Source: a virus. Taken from it: a stretch of DNA of 28,033 nucleotides. This document shows positions 1 to 6,657 of the stretch, piece after piece. The notes below the pieces were generated by a model. The model saw only the letters and a program-made list of their open reading frames with translations. It was not told the DNA's origin and ran no database searches. Both the position numbers and the translations under genes were made by a program. Numbering within the stretch: the stretch's first letter is position 1; the number at the start of each line of letters is the position of its first letter. Location: the IMG/VR virus record IMGVR_UViG_3300042568_001099, positions 1-28,033 of that record. One strand, given 5' to 3'.

Positions 1-105
1 GTCTGCGGTGTTTGTTGTTGAACTCAACCACTCCATATCCATTTTGACTGATACTGTTGGAGCAACGTTAGTTAATTCTTGTAATCTTTGTTCTTTAATT
101 GTCAT
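1..105 (-). CDS. Unknown protein, N-terminal fragment cut by window edge
   Basis: An ATG at 105 opens 35 codons that run without a stop off the left edge. The N-terminus reads MTIKEQRLQEL followed by a Thr/Ser-rich stretch. It is too short to assign a function. The opening loosely resembles the tag seen on other proteins here, but it lacks the I-x-E core, so I do not count it. A TATTTATA box lies on this strand at 141-148, 35 nt upstream of the start. The leader is A-rich with no Shine-Dalgarno, as in Bacteroidota. Confidence 0.6.
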   Translation of the reverse strand, partial: MTIKEQRLQELTNVAPTVSVKMDMEWLSSTTNTAD

Positions 106-140
106 TTTTTCTATTTTTTTTTTATGAATTATTTACACAA

Positions 141-148
141 TATAAATA
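141..148 (-). promoter_or_regulatory. TATTTATA box (possible late promoter)
   Basis: Minus-strand TATTTATA 35 nt before the ATG of the left-edge gene. It belongs to the recurrent start-proximal motif described in the findings, but the spacing is unusually long. Confidence 0.3.
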
Positions 149-172
149 TATTTAAAATGACCATAAGTTTAA

Positions 173-247
173 TTATTTTTTATTTAAATCGCACACGGCA
201 ATTAAAATTAATATACAAATACCTAATAAACCCACACTTAATTCCAT
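173..247 (-). CDS. Micro-ORF, 24-aa single-pass membrane peptide
   Basis: ATG at 247, TAA at 173-175. The product has a short polar start (MELS), a hydrophobic core of about 16 residues (VGLLGICILILIAVC) and a charged tail ending DLNKK, which is the layout of a single-pass small membrane protein. A good Bacteroidota promoter (TTTG-N19-TATATTTG, 286-316) lies just upstream on the same strand, giving a leader of about 30 nt. It is too short for ordinary gene callers. Function is unknown. Inhibition or modification of a host membrane process would be a guess. Confidence 0.45.
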   Translation of the reverse strand: MELSVGLLGICILILIAVCDLNKK

Positions 248-285
248 AACTATATTTTTTTAAAGATTAATAACTGACTACATTA

Positions 286-316
286 CAAATATACAAAAAT
301 TATTAACATTACCAAA
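286..316 (-). promoter_or_regulatory. Bacteroidota-type promoter TTTG-N19-TATATTTG
   Basis: On the minus strand a TTTG (313-316) is separated by 19 nt from TATATTTG (286-293), matching the Bacteroidota primary-sigma consensus TTTG-N19-TAnnTTTG. It should drive the 24-aa micro-ORF ending at 173 and perhaps the truncated gene at the left edge. Confidence 0.6.
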
Positions 317-347
317 ATAAGTAATCCGTATATTTAGTAATAACTAA

Positions 348-355
348 TATTTATA
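348..355 (+). promoter_or_regulatory. TATTTATA box, 4 nt before ATG
   Basis: TATTTATA followed by gttt and the ATG at 360. This is the class-B motif at its commonest spacing (3-4 nt), which implies an almost leaderless transcript if it acts as a -10 element. Confidence 0.5.
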
Positions 356-359
356 GTTT

Positions 360-1187
360 ATGAACGTAATCATTAATGGTCCTCAGTTTTTCTTATTATT
401 AGATAGTCTCTTCTCAGAGTTGTCTGTTACGAGAATATATTCGTATAACCCAACATACAGAATTGAGTATGACAATGAGGAACTTTTTCATTATGAAAAT
501 GGTATTGTTAATGTTGGTCTTGATTTCATCAATAAAGTTAAAAGTTTTGTTCCTGTTAAAATAGATAAGGAATTTGCTATTAATGTCGCTAAATGGATTC
601 GTAGTAAAACAAACCTGAAACCAAAATCTATTTGGATTGGTCTTAAAGAATACAATGTTGGTCTTTATCTTAATGAAAATACAACTTTAATTAGTGCTGG
701 TGAATATAGCGGACCTATCGAACTTGGTATTAGAAAATGGGAAAAATCATTATTATATCCATTTATTAATAGTGTTGATTCTAAATTTAATCGTAAAAGT
801 AAAAACAAAAACTTAAAAGGTAATGAAGACACCGTTGTTGGTATGTGGGAAAAAAGTGTTGATGGAACTTATGAAATTGATACTGAAGATGTAAATACGG
901 TTAAAGAATCTGAAGAAAAACCTATGAAAAAGTTTAACAGAGATAGTAATCCCGACCAAGGTAAGTACGGTAAACTAATTGAGGATATTGCTCTTTCTTA
1001 TTTTGAGAACTCTGATGACGTTTGTGATATAATCTGTATTAAAACCAATTTGGATGAATACATTTTATTGGTTTTGATGTCCTATTCTATGAATGAAACA
1101 AAGTTGTCGTCGTACATTAAAAGTTTTTTACCTATCAACATAATCGTAATGATTCATACTTCGCGTCACTGTAAAGACAAAGATTAG
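360..1187 (+). CDS. Unknown protein with N-terminal I-x-[NTS]-x-x-Q-F tag
   Basis: A 275-residue protein of unrecognised family. It starts MNVIINGPQFFLLLDSLF, which fits the tag shared by many proteins here (M-x-hydrophobic-I-I-N/T-x-x-Q-F/Y-x-x-L) except that Glu is replaced by Gly. The first 130 residues look like a compact alpha/beta domain. Residues about 145-200 are Lys/Glu-rich and probably a flexible linker, and the last 75 residues (after GKYGKLIEDIAL) form a second small domain ending in a basic tail. It stands alone between strand switches with a TATTTATA box 4 nt before the ATG. A virion-associated role is inferred from the tag only. Confidence 0.8.
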   Translation: MNVIINGPQFFLLLDSLFSELSVTRIYSYNPTYRIEYDNEELFHYENGIVNVGLDFINKVKSFVPVKIDKEFAINVAKWIRSKTNLKPKSIWIGLKEYNVGLYLNENTTLISAGEYSGPIELGIRKWEKSLLYPFINSVDSKFNRKSKNKNLKGNEDTVVGMWEKSVDGTYEIDTEDVNTVKESEEKPMKKFNRDSNPDQGKYGKLIEDIALSYFENSDDVCDIICIKTNLDEYILLVLMSYSMNETKLSSYIKSFLPINIIVMIHTSRHCKDKD

Positions 1188-1218
1188 TGAAAAATAATTG
1201 TAAATAAGATTTTTTATA

Positions 1219-1839
1219 TCATTCTATTACGGTGTCAACTAATCGCTCACCTGTTTCTTTAATTTTAAATTGAGATAAGTTATTAGTCCCACTGTTACCT
1301 TTCTTACCTTTAACAAACTTGACAACACCGTTGTTGTATAATTTATTTGGGGTGTCAAACTGCTCACCATTAAAAACTAACATACCTTTGGTGTTAAGTA
1401 ATACTTCATAGTCAATCCCCATATAAGTTCTAATTAACATTTTATCTTGGCCAAAATTATTAGCAACATCAACTAATCTATTGTCAGGTGTTAGTTCTAC
1501 CGTCTCACGACTTTGTTTGAGTTCTGTGGTATCGCATGTTGTTCCACCGTAAGCAATCATGAAGTTAATGAACTCACCTGTTAAAGTATCTTCATCATCT
1601 TTAAACCACTCACCAAATACTCTACGACTGTCTAAGATTGCATGTAACATCTTTTCTACCTTATTCATATCGTCTACCTTAAAAACAGAGATAATCGAGT
1701 AACCTATGGGAGATTTTGTCCTATTTAATTGATATTCTCTACTGACAGGGTCAATCGAAAATCCTATCTTCTTATCAGATAGATTCAACTCTCTCCCTAA
1801 CACGTCATAGTACTGACCTAAATAAATGTATCCTTCCAC
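1219..1839 (-). CDS. GIY-YIG/T5orf172-like protein with possible RAMA-type C-terminal domain
   Basis: 206 residues. Residues 1-100 resemble the T5orf172 branch of GIY-YIG nucleases: GYIYLGQYYD at the start, KIGFSIDPVSRE (KxG..DP..R), then MLHAILDSRRVFGEWFKD (LH..L...R..GEWF). The usual GIY/YIG pair is degenerate, so catalysis is uncertain. Residues about 140-200 (VLLNTKGMLVFNGEQFDTPNKLYNN) resemble the RAMA domain found with restriction and methylation proteins. Transcription should start at a TATCTTTG box 4 nt before the ATG, giving a leaderless mRNA, and the promoter faces a divergent one for the ORF at 1896. A DNA-directed function early in infection is plausible. The nuclease fold is more certain than the RAMA call. 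Confidence 0.8.
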   Translation of the reverse strand: MEGYIYLGQYYDVLGRELNLSDKKIGFSIDPVSREYQLNRTKSPIGYSIISVFKVDDMNKVEKMLHAILDSRRVFGEWFKDDEDTLTGEFINFMIAYGGTTCDTTELKQSRETVELTPDNRLVDVANNFGQDKMLIRTYMGIDYEVLLNTKGMLVFNGEQFDTPNKLYNNGVVKFVKGKKGNSGTNNLSQFKIKETGERLVDTVIE

Positions 1840-1843
1840 ATAG

Positions 1844-1874
1844 CAAAGATAGAATATTATTTTGTTTATAACAA
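1844..1874 (-). promoter_or_regulatory. Leaderless promoter TTG-N20-TATCTTTG-N4-ATG
   Basis: Minus strand: TTG at 1872-1874, 20 nt, TATCTTTG at 1844-1851, then 4 nt to the ATG at 1839. It interleaves with the divergent plus-strand promoter at 1861-1891, so the two -33 regions overlap and the promoters may compete. Confidence 0.65.
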
Positions 1875-1891
1875 CTATTTTCTTATCTTTG
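1861..1891 (+). promoter_or_regulatory. Leaderless promoter TTTG-N19-TATCTTTG-N4-ATG
   Basis: Plus strand: TTTG at 1861-1864, 19 nt, TATCTTTG at 1884-1891, then ttgt and ATG at 1896. It is a near-perfect Bacteroidota promoter and the best evidence that the 27-aa ORF behind it is real. Confidence 0.65.
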
Positions 1892-1895
1892 TTGT

Positions 1896-1979
1896 ATGGA
1901 AAATGAATTAGATATTCAGTTGAAGTTAATCTTCGTACTTTTTCTTACTTCTACCGAAATAAACAATACAAAACCATAA
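1896..1979 (+). CDS. Micro-ORF, 27-aa peptide with hydrophobic centre
   Basis: ATG at 1896, TAA at 1977-1979. The peptide begins MENELDIQ, has a hydrophobic run KLIFVLFLTS, and ends STEINNTKP. The centre is short for a transmembrane helix (about 9-10 residues), so it may be amphipathic. The promoter TTTG-N19-TATCTTTG lies exactly 4 nt before the ATG. The ORF runs head-on into the micro-ORF 1926-2006 on the other strand and shares 54 bp with it. Both could be genuine, or one RNA may serve as antisense to the other. Function is unknown. Confidence 0.4.
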   Translation: MENELDIQLKLIFVLFLTSTEINNTKP

Positions 1980-2006
1980 TGTGAGAGCAATAATTAATTT
2001 ATCCAT
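1926..2006 (-). CDS. Micro-ORF, 26-aa single-pass membrane peptide
   Basis: ATG at 2006, TAA at 1926-1928. The peptide is MDKLIIALTLWFCIVYF followed by GRSKKKYED: a 14-residue hydrophobic helix with a strongly positive cytoplasmic-type tail, typical of a tiny inner-membrane protein. TATCTTTG at 2011-2018 lies 4 nt before the ATG, the same spacing as at 1839, 1896, 6935 and 22731. The -33 element is weak (TTTA). It overlaps the opposing 1896 ORF by 54 bp. It could instead be the last gene of the upstream operon. Confidence 0.5.
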   Translation of the reverse strand: MDKLIIALTLWFCIVYFGRSKKKYED

Positions 2007-2010
2007 ATGT

Positions 2011-2018
2011 CAAAGATA
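2011..2018 (-). promoter_or_regulatory. TATCTTTG -7 element, 4 nt before ATG
   Basis: Minus-strand TATCTTTG followed by 4 nt and the ATG at 2006. Only a weak TTTA is found about 19 nt upstream, so strength is uncertain. Confidence 0.5.
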
Positions 2019-2022
2019 ATAA

Positions 2023-2490
2023 TTATTTTTGGATTCTAAATCTAAGTAATGGTTTTCCGTTGATAGTTATGTCACCTTTTTCGTTTTTACCAATATCTTT
2101 GACAACAACTTTTTTGTTTTTAAATTTACCACCCATTAGGATGTCACCAACTTTAATGTCTAATTTAATCATTTCGTTAATATCATTTTCAGAGGGTTCA
2201 CAATGTTCTTTATAATATTGGATTAAATAACCTTTCTTAATTGAAAATAAGTAATCTGATATGTCGCCAACGTCCACCATATCTAAACCGTACTGTTCGT
2301 TTCTAACTAACCAAGATATTTCATCCATAACCCCTCTAACAAAATCATCCTTGTCATCAAAGTCACAAGGAAACATTTGAGGTAATAAAACATCAATTAA
2401 TTTATCAAGAAGGGGAATACGTCTTCTAAACTCATTACTAAACTTTTGAGATAAACTATCATATACGGTCTCATTTACTATTACTTTCAT
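2023..2490 (-). CDS. Tagged protein of unknown function, third gene of operon
   Basis: 155 residues starting MKVIVNETVYDSLSQKF, a good copy of the shared tag with V-N-E as the I-x-E core. Residues 20-110 are predicted helical and acidic (KLIDVLLPQMFPCDFDDKDDF). The last 45 residues form a small beta domain (KVGDILMGGKFKNKKVVVKDIGKNEKG) resembling an SH3-like barrel. Its ATG overlaps the TGA of the metallopeptidase gene (ATGA), so translation is likely coupled. It is the last gene of a three-gene unit with the 4033 and 2903 genes. Function is unrecognised; delivery with the virion is inferred from the tag. Confidence 0.8.
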   Translation of the reverse strand: MKVIVNETVYDSLSQKFSNEFRRRIPLLDKLIDVLLPQMFPCDFDDKDDFVRGVMDEISWLVRNEQYGLDMVDVGDISDYLFSIKKGYLIQYYKEHCEPSENDINEMIKLDIKVGDILMGGKFKNKKVVVKDIGKNEKGDITINGKPLLRFRIQK

Positions 2491-2903
2491 AACATTCTAT
2501 CATTTACTTTATCCAATAATTCTTCAGAAAAAGGAACTCCGTGTCTGTGTTCAAACTCGTCCTTCAATCGTTCTGTTGACATATTATATTTAGTTAGTAG
2601 AATGTACGCACCTAAGTCGGCCTCAATCTCATCTTCTTCTGAACGAGGACCATTATGTCCTAATATAAGATGAGACACTTCATGAGCCTCAACGAATTTC
2701 ATATCGTCAAAGGTGAATGCGTTTTCACCAATAAAGTTTTCACCATCTAAGAAAATTGTTTTAAATTCTGGAGCAAGAAAACCATAACCCATCATATTAA
2801 AATATTCTTTCATTTGTGGGTAATTAGGGTTCTCCTTGAAGATTACGTTAATATTCAATTTAGGCATAAATGAGCTTGGGTACGCAATTAAATCGTCTGT
2901 CAT
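2487..2903 (-). CDS. Zinc metallopeptidase-like protein (ImmA/IrrE-type HExxH)
   Basis: 138 residues. The zinc-binding signature HEVSH sits at about residues 74-78 in FVEAHEVSHLILGH, followed by EEDEIEADLGAYILL, where the Glu of EAD is the likely third ligand. This is the layout of ImmA/IrrE-type gluzincins, which cleave phage repressors or other regulators. No helix-turn-helix domain is attached. The gene starts 2 nt after the stop of the 4033 gene and overlaps the tagged 2490 gene by 4 nt, so all three are co-transcribed. A maturation protease or a protease against a host regulator are both possible. The protease fold is fairly sure, the target unknown. Confidence 0.8.
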   Translation of the reverse strand: MTDDLIAYPSSFMPKLNINVIFKENPNYPQMKEYFNMMGYGFLAPEFKTIFLDGENFIGENAFTFDDMKFVEAHEVSHLILGHNGPRSEEDEIEADLGAYILLTKYNMSTERLKDEFEHRHGVPFSEELLDKVNDRML

Positions 2904-2905
2904 TT

Positions 2906-4033
2906 TTATTGTGCTTTACCACTACCACAAGCATTGAATGTCGCCAAATTTTTAACCTCATCTTTATCGTTAGGAGTTGCGGATATATAATTGAAAACCT
3001 CTTTTTGTCCATTCGTAACCACAATATTACCAACACCTTTATGACATCCTCCATTCCAGTCTTTATTATTGAATGGGTTAAGACATTTCGCTTTTAAAAT
3101 GAATGATGGTTTTTCAGCTCCGTTTTTACCAATAGTTTGAATTAATATCTGACTAGCAATTTCAGGTGTTATTATAAATTTATTAAATCTTTTACCACCA
3201 AGAGATGTAGAGTTGTTATCGTATACATCAAGCCCTGGATAGTTTTTAGCCTTATTATAATTGTTATTTAAACTTGCATATGGTTTTTTATCATCTCTAA
3301 ATAGTTTAACATCGTTTAATGATATTTCGTAAATAGCGCTATTACATACATGTTTTTTAGTTAAATCAGTATAATTAACTTCAATAACCATATTATCTAA
3401 ACACTTTTTCATTCCCGTTAGTTCTTCTAATTTTAAAATTACCCGAACATATTGTTCCGTTAAATATTTGTCAGCATAATCAGTTTTATATATAGTGGTT
3501 TTACCCTCTCTATATTTTTTAACACATACATTTCTTTGTTGTACATCAGTCATTCCTTGAGGACAAAATGGTGCACCAAGGAATGGTGTCGCGCCTATTT
3601 TAGGTTGAGCAACTTGAAACTTAGGTAAACTAATTAATAGTTTTTGGTCAACAAATGATTGTAATTGTGTTGTAATATAGTTTTGAATTGACTCATTTCT
3701 TTTTGTCGCTAAATAAAGTGGGGGAACTGCCTTACCACCATTTTCATTGTCAACATTTGGTAATTGAGATTCACCTGATTCAATAGTAACACTAACTAAA
3801 TATATTTTACCAGCTCCACTACTTAAATATTTTTTAACTTTTTCAATCTCGGGGCCTAAAGTTTCTGGTAAATAGGTTTCACTCCAATAACCTCCACGAA
3901 ATTGAACATTTTTATCTATAGTTAGGGTAGACACTGGTTCAGGGTCAACTGTTGCAACTTCAACTAATAAGTCATATTGTTTTAATATGTCTTTCTTTTC
4001 TAATTCGTTTATTAAGAATCTTTTATAGCTCAT
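2906..4033 (-). CDS. Possible virion structural protein, first gene of operon
   Basis: 375 residues. The start MSYKRFLINELEKKDIL carries an I-N-E core like the shared tag. The sequence is Asn/Lys/Gly-rich. One segment (KIYLVSVTIESGESQLPN, then LATKRNESIQNYI) loosely recalls the beta-alpha unit of OmpA-like or phage baseplate proteins, in which an Arg-containing helix follows an ExGES strand. Five cysteines lie in the middle and C-terminal part (CPQG, CVKK, KCLDN, KHVC, KCLNPF...GGCHKG). A TATTTATT box is 14 nt before the ATG. I do not recognise a named family; structural or secreted is an inference from composition and the tag. Confidence 0.75.
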   Translation of the reverse strand: MSYKRFLINELEKKDILKQYDLLVEVATVDPEPVSTLTIDKNVQFRGGYWSETYLPETLGPEIEKVKKYLSSGAGKIYLVSVTIESGESQLPNVDNENGGKAVPPLYLATKRNESIQNYITTQLQSFVDQKLLISLPKFQVAQPKIGATPFLGAPFCPQGMTDVQQRNVCVKKYREGKTTIYKTDYADKYLTEQYVRVILKLEELTGMKKCLDNMVIEVNYTDLTKKHVCNSAIYEISLNDVKLFRDDKKPYASLNNNYNKAKNYPGLDVYDNNSTSLGGKRFNKFIITPEIASQILIQTIGKNGAEKPSFILKAKCLNPFNNKDWNGGCHKGVGNIVVTNGQKEVFNYISATPNDKDEVKNLATFNACGSGKAQ

Positions 4034-4047
4034 GATTAAATTTTTTT

Positions 4048-4055
4048 AATAAATA
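4048..4055 (-). promoter_or_regulatory. TATTTATT box, 14 nt before ATG
   Basis: Minus-strand class-B box in front of the operon 4033-2023. It falls in the second spacing cluster (12-14 nt), and it lies just beside the TTTG of the divergent class-A promoter at 4057-4087. Confidence 0.45.
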
Positions 4056-4056
4056 G

Positions 4057-4087
4057 TTTGTAGTTTAAGAATAAATGCGTATCTTAG
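4057..4087 (+). promoter_or_regulatory. Bacteroidota-type promoter TTTG-N19-TATCTTAG
   Basis: TTTG at 4057-4060, 19 nt, TATCTTAG at 4080-4087 (one mismatch to TAnnTTTG), then 20 nt to the ATG of the lipoprotein gene. Confidence 0.5.
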
Positions 4088-4107
4088 CAATATAAATAAT
4101 TAAAGAT

Positions 4108-4395
4108 ATGAAAAAAATAGTTTTAATAGTATTCGGCGTTATCGCATCTTTTTTAGTGTTAACTTCTTGCAAAGGGTTCAAGCCACTGTCAACGGATAAA
4201 AATACTCAAACGAGTGTTAGTGTAGTTGAGGTTGACACTAACTTGTACAACACATACTTTGTGAATTACAAGAATGGTCAAACTCAAACATTACAGTATG
4301 AGTATCGATACAACATTTACCGTGTAATCGACTCGGCTAAAGTTGACCATGTCGACACTTTACAATATAAGGTTCTTTGGGGAGAATTAAACTAA
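4108..4395 (+). CDS. Small lipoprotein
   Basis: 95 residues. A signal peptide (MKKIVLIVFGVIASF) runs into the lipobox VLTSC-K, so the mature protein should start at Cys21 and be lipid-anchored to the envelope. The remaining 75 residues are Thr/Tyr-rich with beta-strand character (TYFVNYKNGQTQTLQYEYRYN). No family is recognised. Phage lipoproteins of this size commonly act in superinfection exclusion or receptor masking; that is a suggestion only. It has its own host-like promoter and a hairpin with a T-run directly at its stop codon, so it is monocistronic. Confidence 0.85.
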   Translation: MKKIVLIVFGVIASFLVLTSCKGFKPLSTDKNTQTSVSVVEVDTNLYNTYFVNYKNGQTQTLQYEYRYNIYRVIDSAKVDHVDTLQYKVLWGELN

Positions 4396-4417
4396 AAGGG
4401 AATAATTCCTTTTTTTT
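4394..4417 (+). terminator. Intrinsic terminator after lipoprotein gene
   Basis: AAAAGGGAA-taa-TTCCTTTTT forms a 9-bp stem with one G-T pair and a T-run. It starts inside the stop codon of the lipoprotein gene and reaches the stop of the convergent 5129 gene. Confidence 0.55.
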
Positions 4418-5129
4418 ACCAATAATTTATAAATTTTCCTTCTGGAGTATAAAAATTAAGTACAGGTTGTGTCCCCATATAATCCTTATCAACCATTAAT
4501 GGGTTATTCCAAAAAAAACTTGTAACTGAACTTGCGAACTCGTATTCATAGTCAATGAAGTTTTCATTTTCTGACATTTCAGAAATTTTATCACTTAAAA
4601 TACCCATATTTCTAAGAGGTTGCCCTTCCCATTCAGGTGTCAATAAGACAACGTTTAGTTCAATAAGTGCGATATCGTCACCACTTTCAACGTAAGCCTT
4701 CTCAAAAGTAACTTTACATTTGGACCAAAACTCGTCAATTTTATATACACGAATCATGTCACATATATATTCAACATTACGTAAATCTTGTTTATTTAAG
4801 TAAAATTTTTTATCATAAAGAATATTCATGTTCTTAACATATTCACCATCTATGGAGATAATTAAACTATCAGAAATATTTTTATAGAGACGATTACCGC
4901 CAGTTTCCGTACCATTTATAAGTTTAGTAAAGTCATGAACAATTTCTTCAAAATAACCAACAAGAGCATCGGGGCTATAAGATAAATCATTTGGGTTACT
5001 AATATTGATTATAATATTATCACCATTAATTGATGAGTCAAAAACTAAACCTTTAATGTCGTTAATTTTTTTAAAATATTTTGAATAAAATAAATTAATT
5101 AATTGATTATTTGATTTTGAATTACTCAT
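4416..5129 (-). CDS. Protein of unknown function
   Basis: 237 residues, no recognised family. The N-terminus is Asn/Ser-rich (MSNSKSNNQLINLF) and predicted helical, followed by mixed alpha/beta sequence with many acidic residues. It contains no clear tag, signal peptide or membrane helix. The ATG lies 13 nt after the stop of the LpxH-like gene, and that gap is almost filled by a TATTTATT box (5133-5140), so the gene may have its own late promoter as well as read-through from the upstream pair. It ends against the convergent lipoprotein terminator. Confidence 0.8.
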   Translation of the reverse strand: MSNSKSNNQLINLFYSKYFKKINDIKGLVFDSSINGDNIIINISNPNDLSYSPDALVGYFEEIVHDFTKLINGTETGGNRLYKNISDSLIISIDGEYVKNMNILYDKKFYLNKQDLRNVEYICDMIRVYKIDEFWSKCKVTFEKAYVESGDDIALIELNVVLLTPEWEGQPLRNMGILSDKISEMSENENFIDYEYEFASSVTSFFWNNPLMVDKDYMGTQPVLNFYTPEGKFINYW

Positions 5130-5132
5130 ATT

Positions 5133-5140
5133 AATAAATA
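5133..5140 (-). promoter_or_regulatory. TATTTATT box, 3 nt before ATG
   Basis: Minus-strand AAGTATTTATT placed in a 12-nt intergenic gap, 3 nt before the ATG at 5129. Confidence 0.5.
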
Positions 5141-5141
5141 C

Positions 5142-5858
5142 TTAATATGTTAGTATTTTCCAATTACCTTCAAAGTCTTCAACTAAACAAGTCGCATTTT
5201 CACAAAAATCACCTGAGTTCATATAATCTTTTTCTAACTTTGGATGGTGTATGTGACCACAAACCGCAACATCATAACCTTTTTGGTGTGTCAAAGCTTT
5301 AGCGTTATCCTCAAAGTCAGATATGAAATTAATAGCCCCTTTAACACTTTGTTTGATTGTGTTAGCCAATGAATGATAAGGTAAATTAAATTTACCTCTA
5401 ATATAATTGTAGACTGTGTTAACCTTAATTACAAAATCATATGACCACCCGCCTATTACGGCTAACCATCTAACTTTCATTACCACAAAATCTAATACAT
5501 CACCATGGAAACAGAAATAACTTCTTCCGTCAACACCAATGTGAACATACTTCCTGACAATTTCTATATTACTTAATGTGAATGGGACGAATGGTTTTAA
5601 AAAGTCATCGTGATTACCTCGTAACCAAACAACCTTGGTTCCCTGTTCGGAACGTTTCATAAACCTCCTGAATATTTTAGTACAATCTGGTTTCCACTTA
5701 CCATTATTCTTTAACGCCCACCCATCAATAATATCACCGTTTAAAATTAATATTTCAGATTCGTTATCTTTAAGAAATTCTAATATATTTGTTGTTTGTG
5801 ATTGTCTTGACCCTAAATGTAAGTCACTCATTATTATTGTTCTCCATTTCATGTCCAA
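5142..5858 (-). CDS. LpxH-like metallophosphoesterase (UDP-2,3-diacylglucosamine diphosphatase family)
   Basis: 238 residues with the complete calcineurin-like metallophosphoesterase set: SDLHLGS (about residue 11), NGDIIDGW (about 39), RGNHDDF (about 79), CFHGDVLD (about 117) and CGHIHHPK (about 200). Order and length match LpxH-type enzymes and their Bacteroidota paralogues, which cleave UDP-2,3-diacylglucosamine to lipid X in lipid A synthesis. Substrate is not proven. The gene overlaps the upstream glycosyltransferase. A second in-frame ATG at 5852 makes an ATGA overlap with its stop and may be the true start. The pairing suggests modification of the host surface or lipid A during infection. 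Confidence 0.85.
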   Translation of the reverse strand: MDMKWRTIIMSDLHLGSRQSQTTNILEFLKDNESEILILNGDIIDGWALKNNGKWKPDCTKIFRRFMKRSEQGTKVVWLRGNHDDFLKPFVPFTLSNIEIVRKYVHIGVDGRSYFCFHGDVLDFVVMKVRWLAVIGGWSYDFVIKVNTVYNYIRGKFNLPYHSLANTIKQSVKGAINFISDFEDNAKALTHQKGYDVAVCGHIHHPKLEKDYMNSGDFCENATCLVEDFEGNWKILTY

Positions 5859-6571
5859 TAGTCATTGTCTTTTGTAAAGTATGGTTTATTGTTGTTGTTA
5901 AAAAATGAACCTAAAAATAGTTTGGTCATATATAAAATTCCTTTATTTTCAAATCTTCTTGGAGGGGTAAAAACAACATTATTTATTCTACCAAACTTTC
6001 TTGGTTTAATTTGTTTTGAAAATTGATAATCCTCAGCAATTTTTATTTCTTCATCAAACCCACCCAAATCAGTAAATGTTTTAGATTTTATCATCATAAA
6101 TCCACCCAAACAAAATGGTGTTGACCATTTTGAAATTATTTGTAAAAAATCAAATGTTTTATAAATGTAATTGTATTTACCGTTGTCGCTTCTAAATTTG
6201 GTGGTTACTAAATCTAAATTATTTTTATATATTTTTAAAAAAGCTCTCTTGATTGTTTTTGAATCCAACAAAAATACGTCAGCATCAATAAATAAAACGT
6301 ATGGTGTTGTAACTAATTTAAACCCGTTATTTCTTGCCTTAGCAGGTAATCCACCGTCTATCACATATAAATCAAACACATCATTATTTGATTTATTCCC
6401 CATCCTATTAATTAATGATTGGTTTGTTATATTATCGTTTGATTTATCACACACAATAACTTTCACATTATATATATCTGACTGATAATTTAACAGGTCC
6501 AATGTTTTTAATATAATGTCTTTTTCGTTTTTACAAGGTATTACGATGGTAATATATTTATTTAAATCCAT
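5849..6571 (-). CDS. Family 2 glycosyltransferase (GT-A fold)
   Basis: 240 residues. The N-terminus ITIVIPCKNEKDIILKTL is the classic GT2 nucleotide-binding start. KVIVCDKSNDN holds the conserved Asp. The metal-binding DxD is in VLFIDADVFLL (about residue 97), preceded by GLPAKARNNGF. FCLGGFMMIKSKTF and GGFDEEIKIAEDYQFSKQI supply the acceptor loop and the ED base motif. No membrane helix is evident apart from a weak C-terminal hydrophobic stretch (LYMTKLFLGSFF). It transfers a sugar from an NDP donor to an unknown acceptor, possibly O-antigen or phage DNA. It is coupled to the LpxH-like gene and has a TATTTATG box 4 nt before its ATG. Confidence 0.88.
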   Translation of the reverse strand: MDLNKYITIVIPCKNEKDIILKTLDLLNYQSDIYNVKVIVCDKSNDNITNQSLINRMGNKSNNDVFDLYVIDGGLPAKARNNGFKLVTTPYVLFIDADVFLLDSKTIKRAFLKIYKNNLDLVTTKFRSDNGKYNYIYKTFDFLQIISKWSTPFCLGGFMMIKSKTFTDLGGFDEEIKIAEDYQFSKQIKPRKFGRINNVVFTPPRRFENKGILYMTKLFLGSFFNNNNKPYFTKDNDYWT

Positions 6572-6575
6572 ATTT

Positions 6576-6583
6576 CATAAATA
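6576..6583 (-). promoter_or_regulatory. TATTTATG box, 4 nt before ATG
   Basis: Minus-strand TATTTATG-aaat-ATG in front of the glycosyltransferase gene. Confidence 0.45.
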
Positions 6584-6609
6584 GGTTAAAAATTTAAGAT
6601 TATAAACAA

Positions 6610-6657
6610 TTAACAATTAAATAATAAACCCAACCTTATAAATGGGGTTATTGTTAA
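6610..6657 (-). terminator. Stem-loop behind the 6935 gene
   Basis: aataaaccca (6623-6632) pairs with tggggttatt (6643-6652) with one mismatch, and the flanks ttaacaat/attgttaa add an outer stem. It lies immediately after the stop of the minus-strand 6654-6935 gene and upstream of the glycosyltransferase box. The T-run is poor, so it is a likely but not strong terminator. Confidence 0.4.

Noticed and set aside
2860-3097. Open frames on both strands inside the 4033 gene
   Set aside because: No promoter, no coupling, and they lie within a long coherent gene in another frame.
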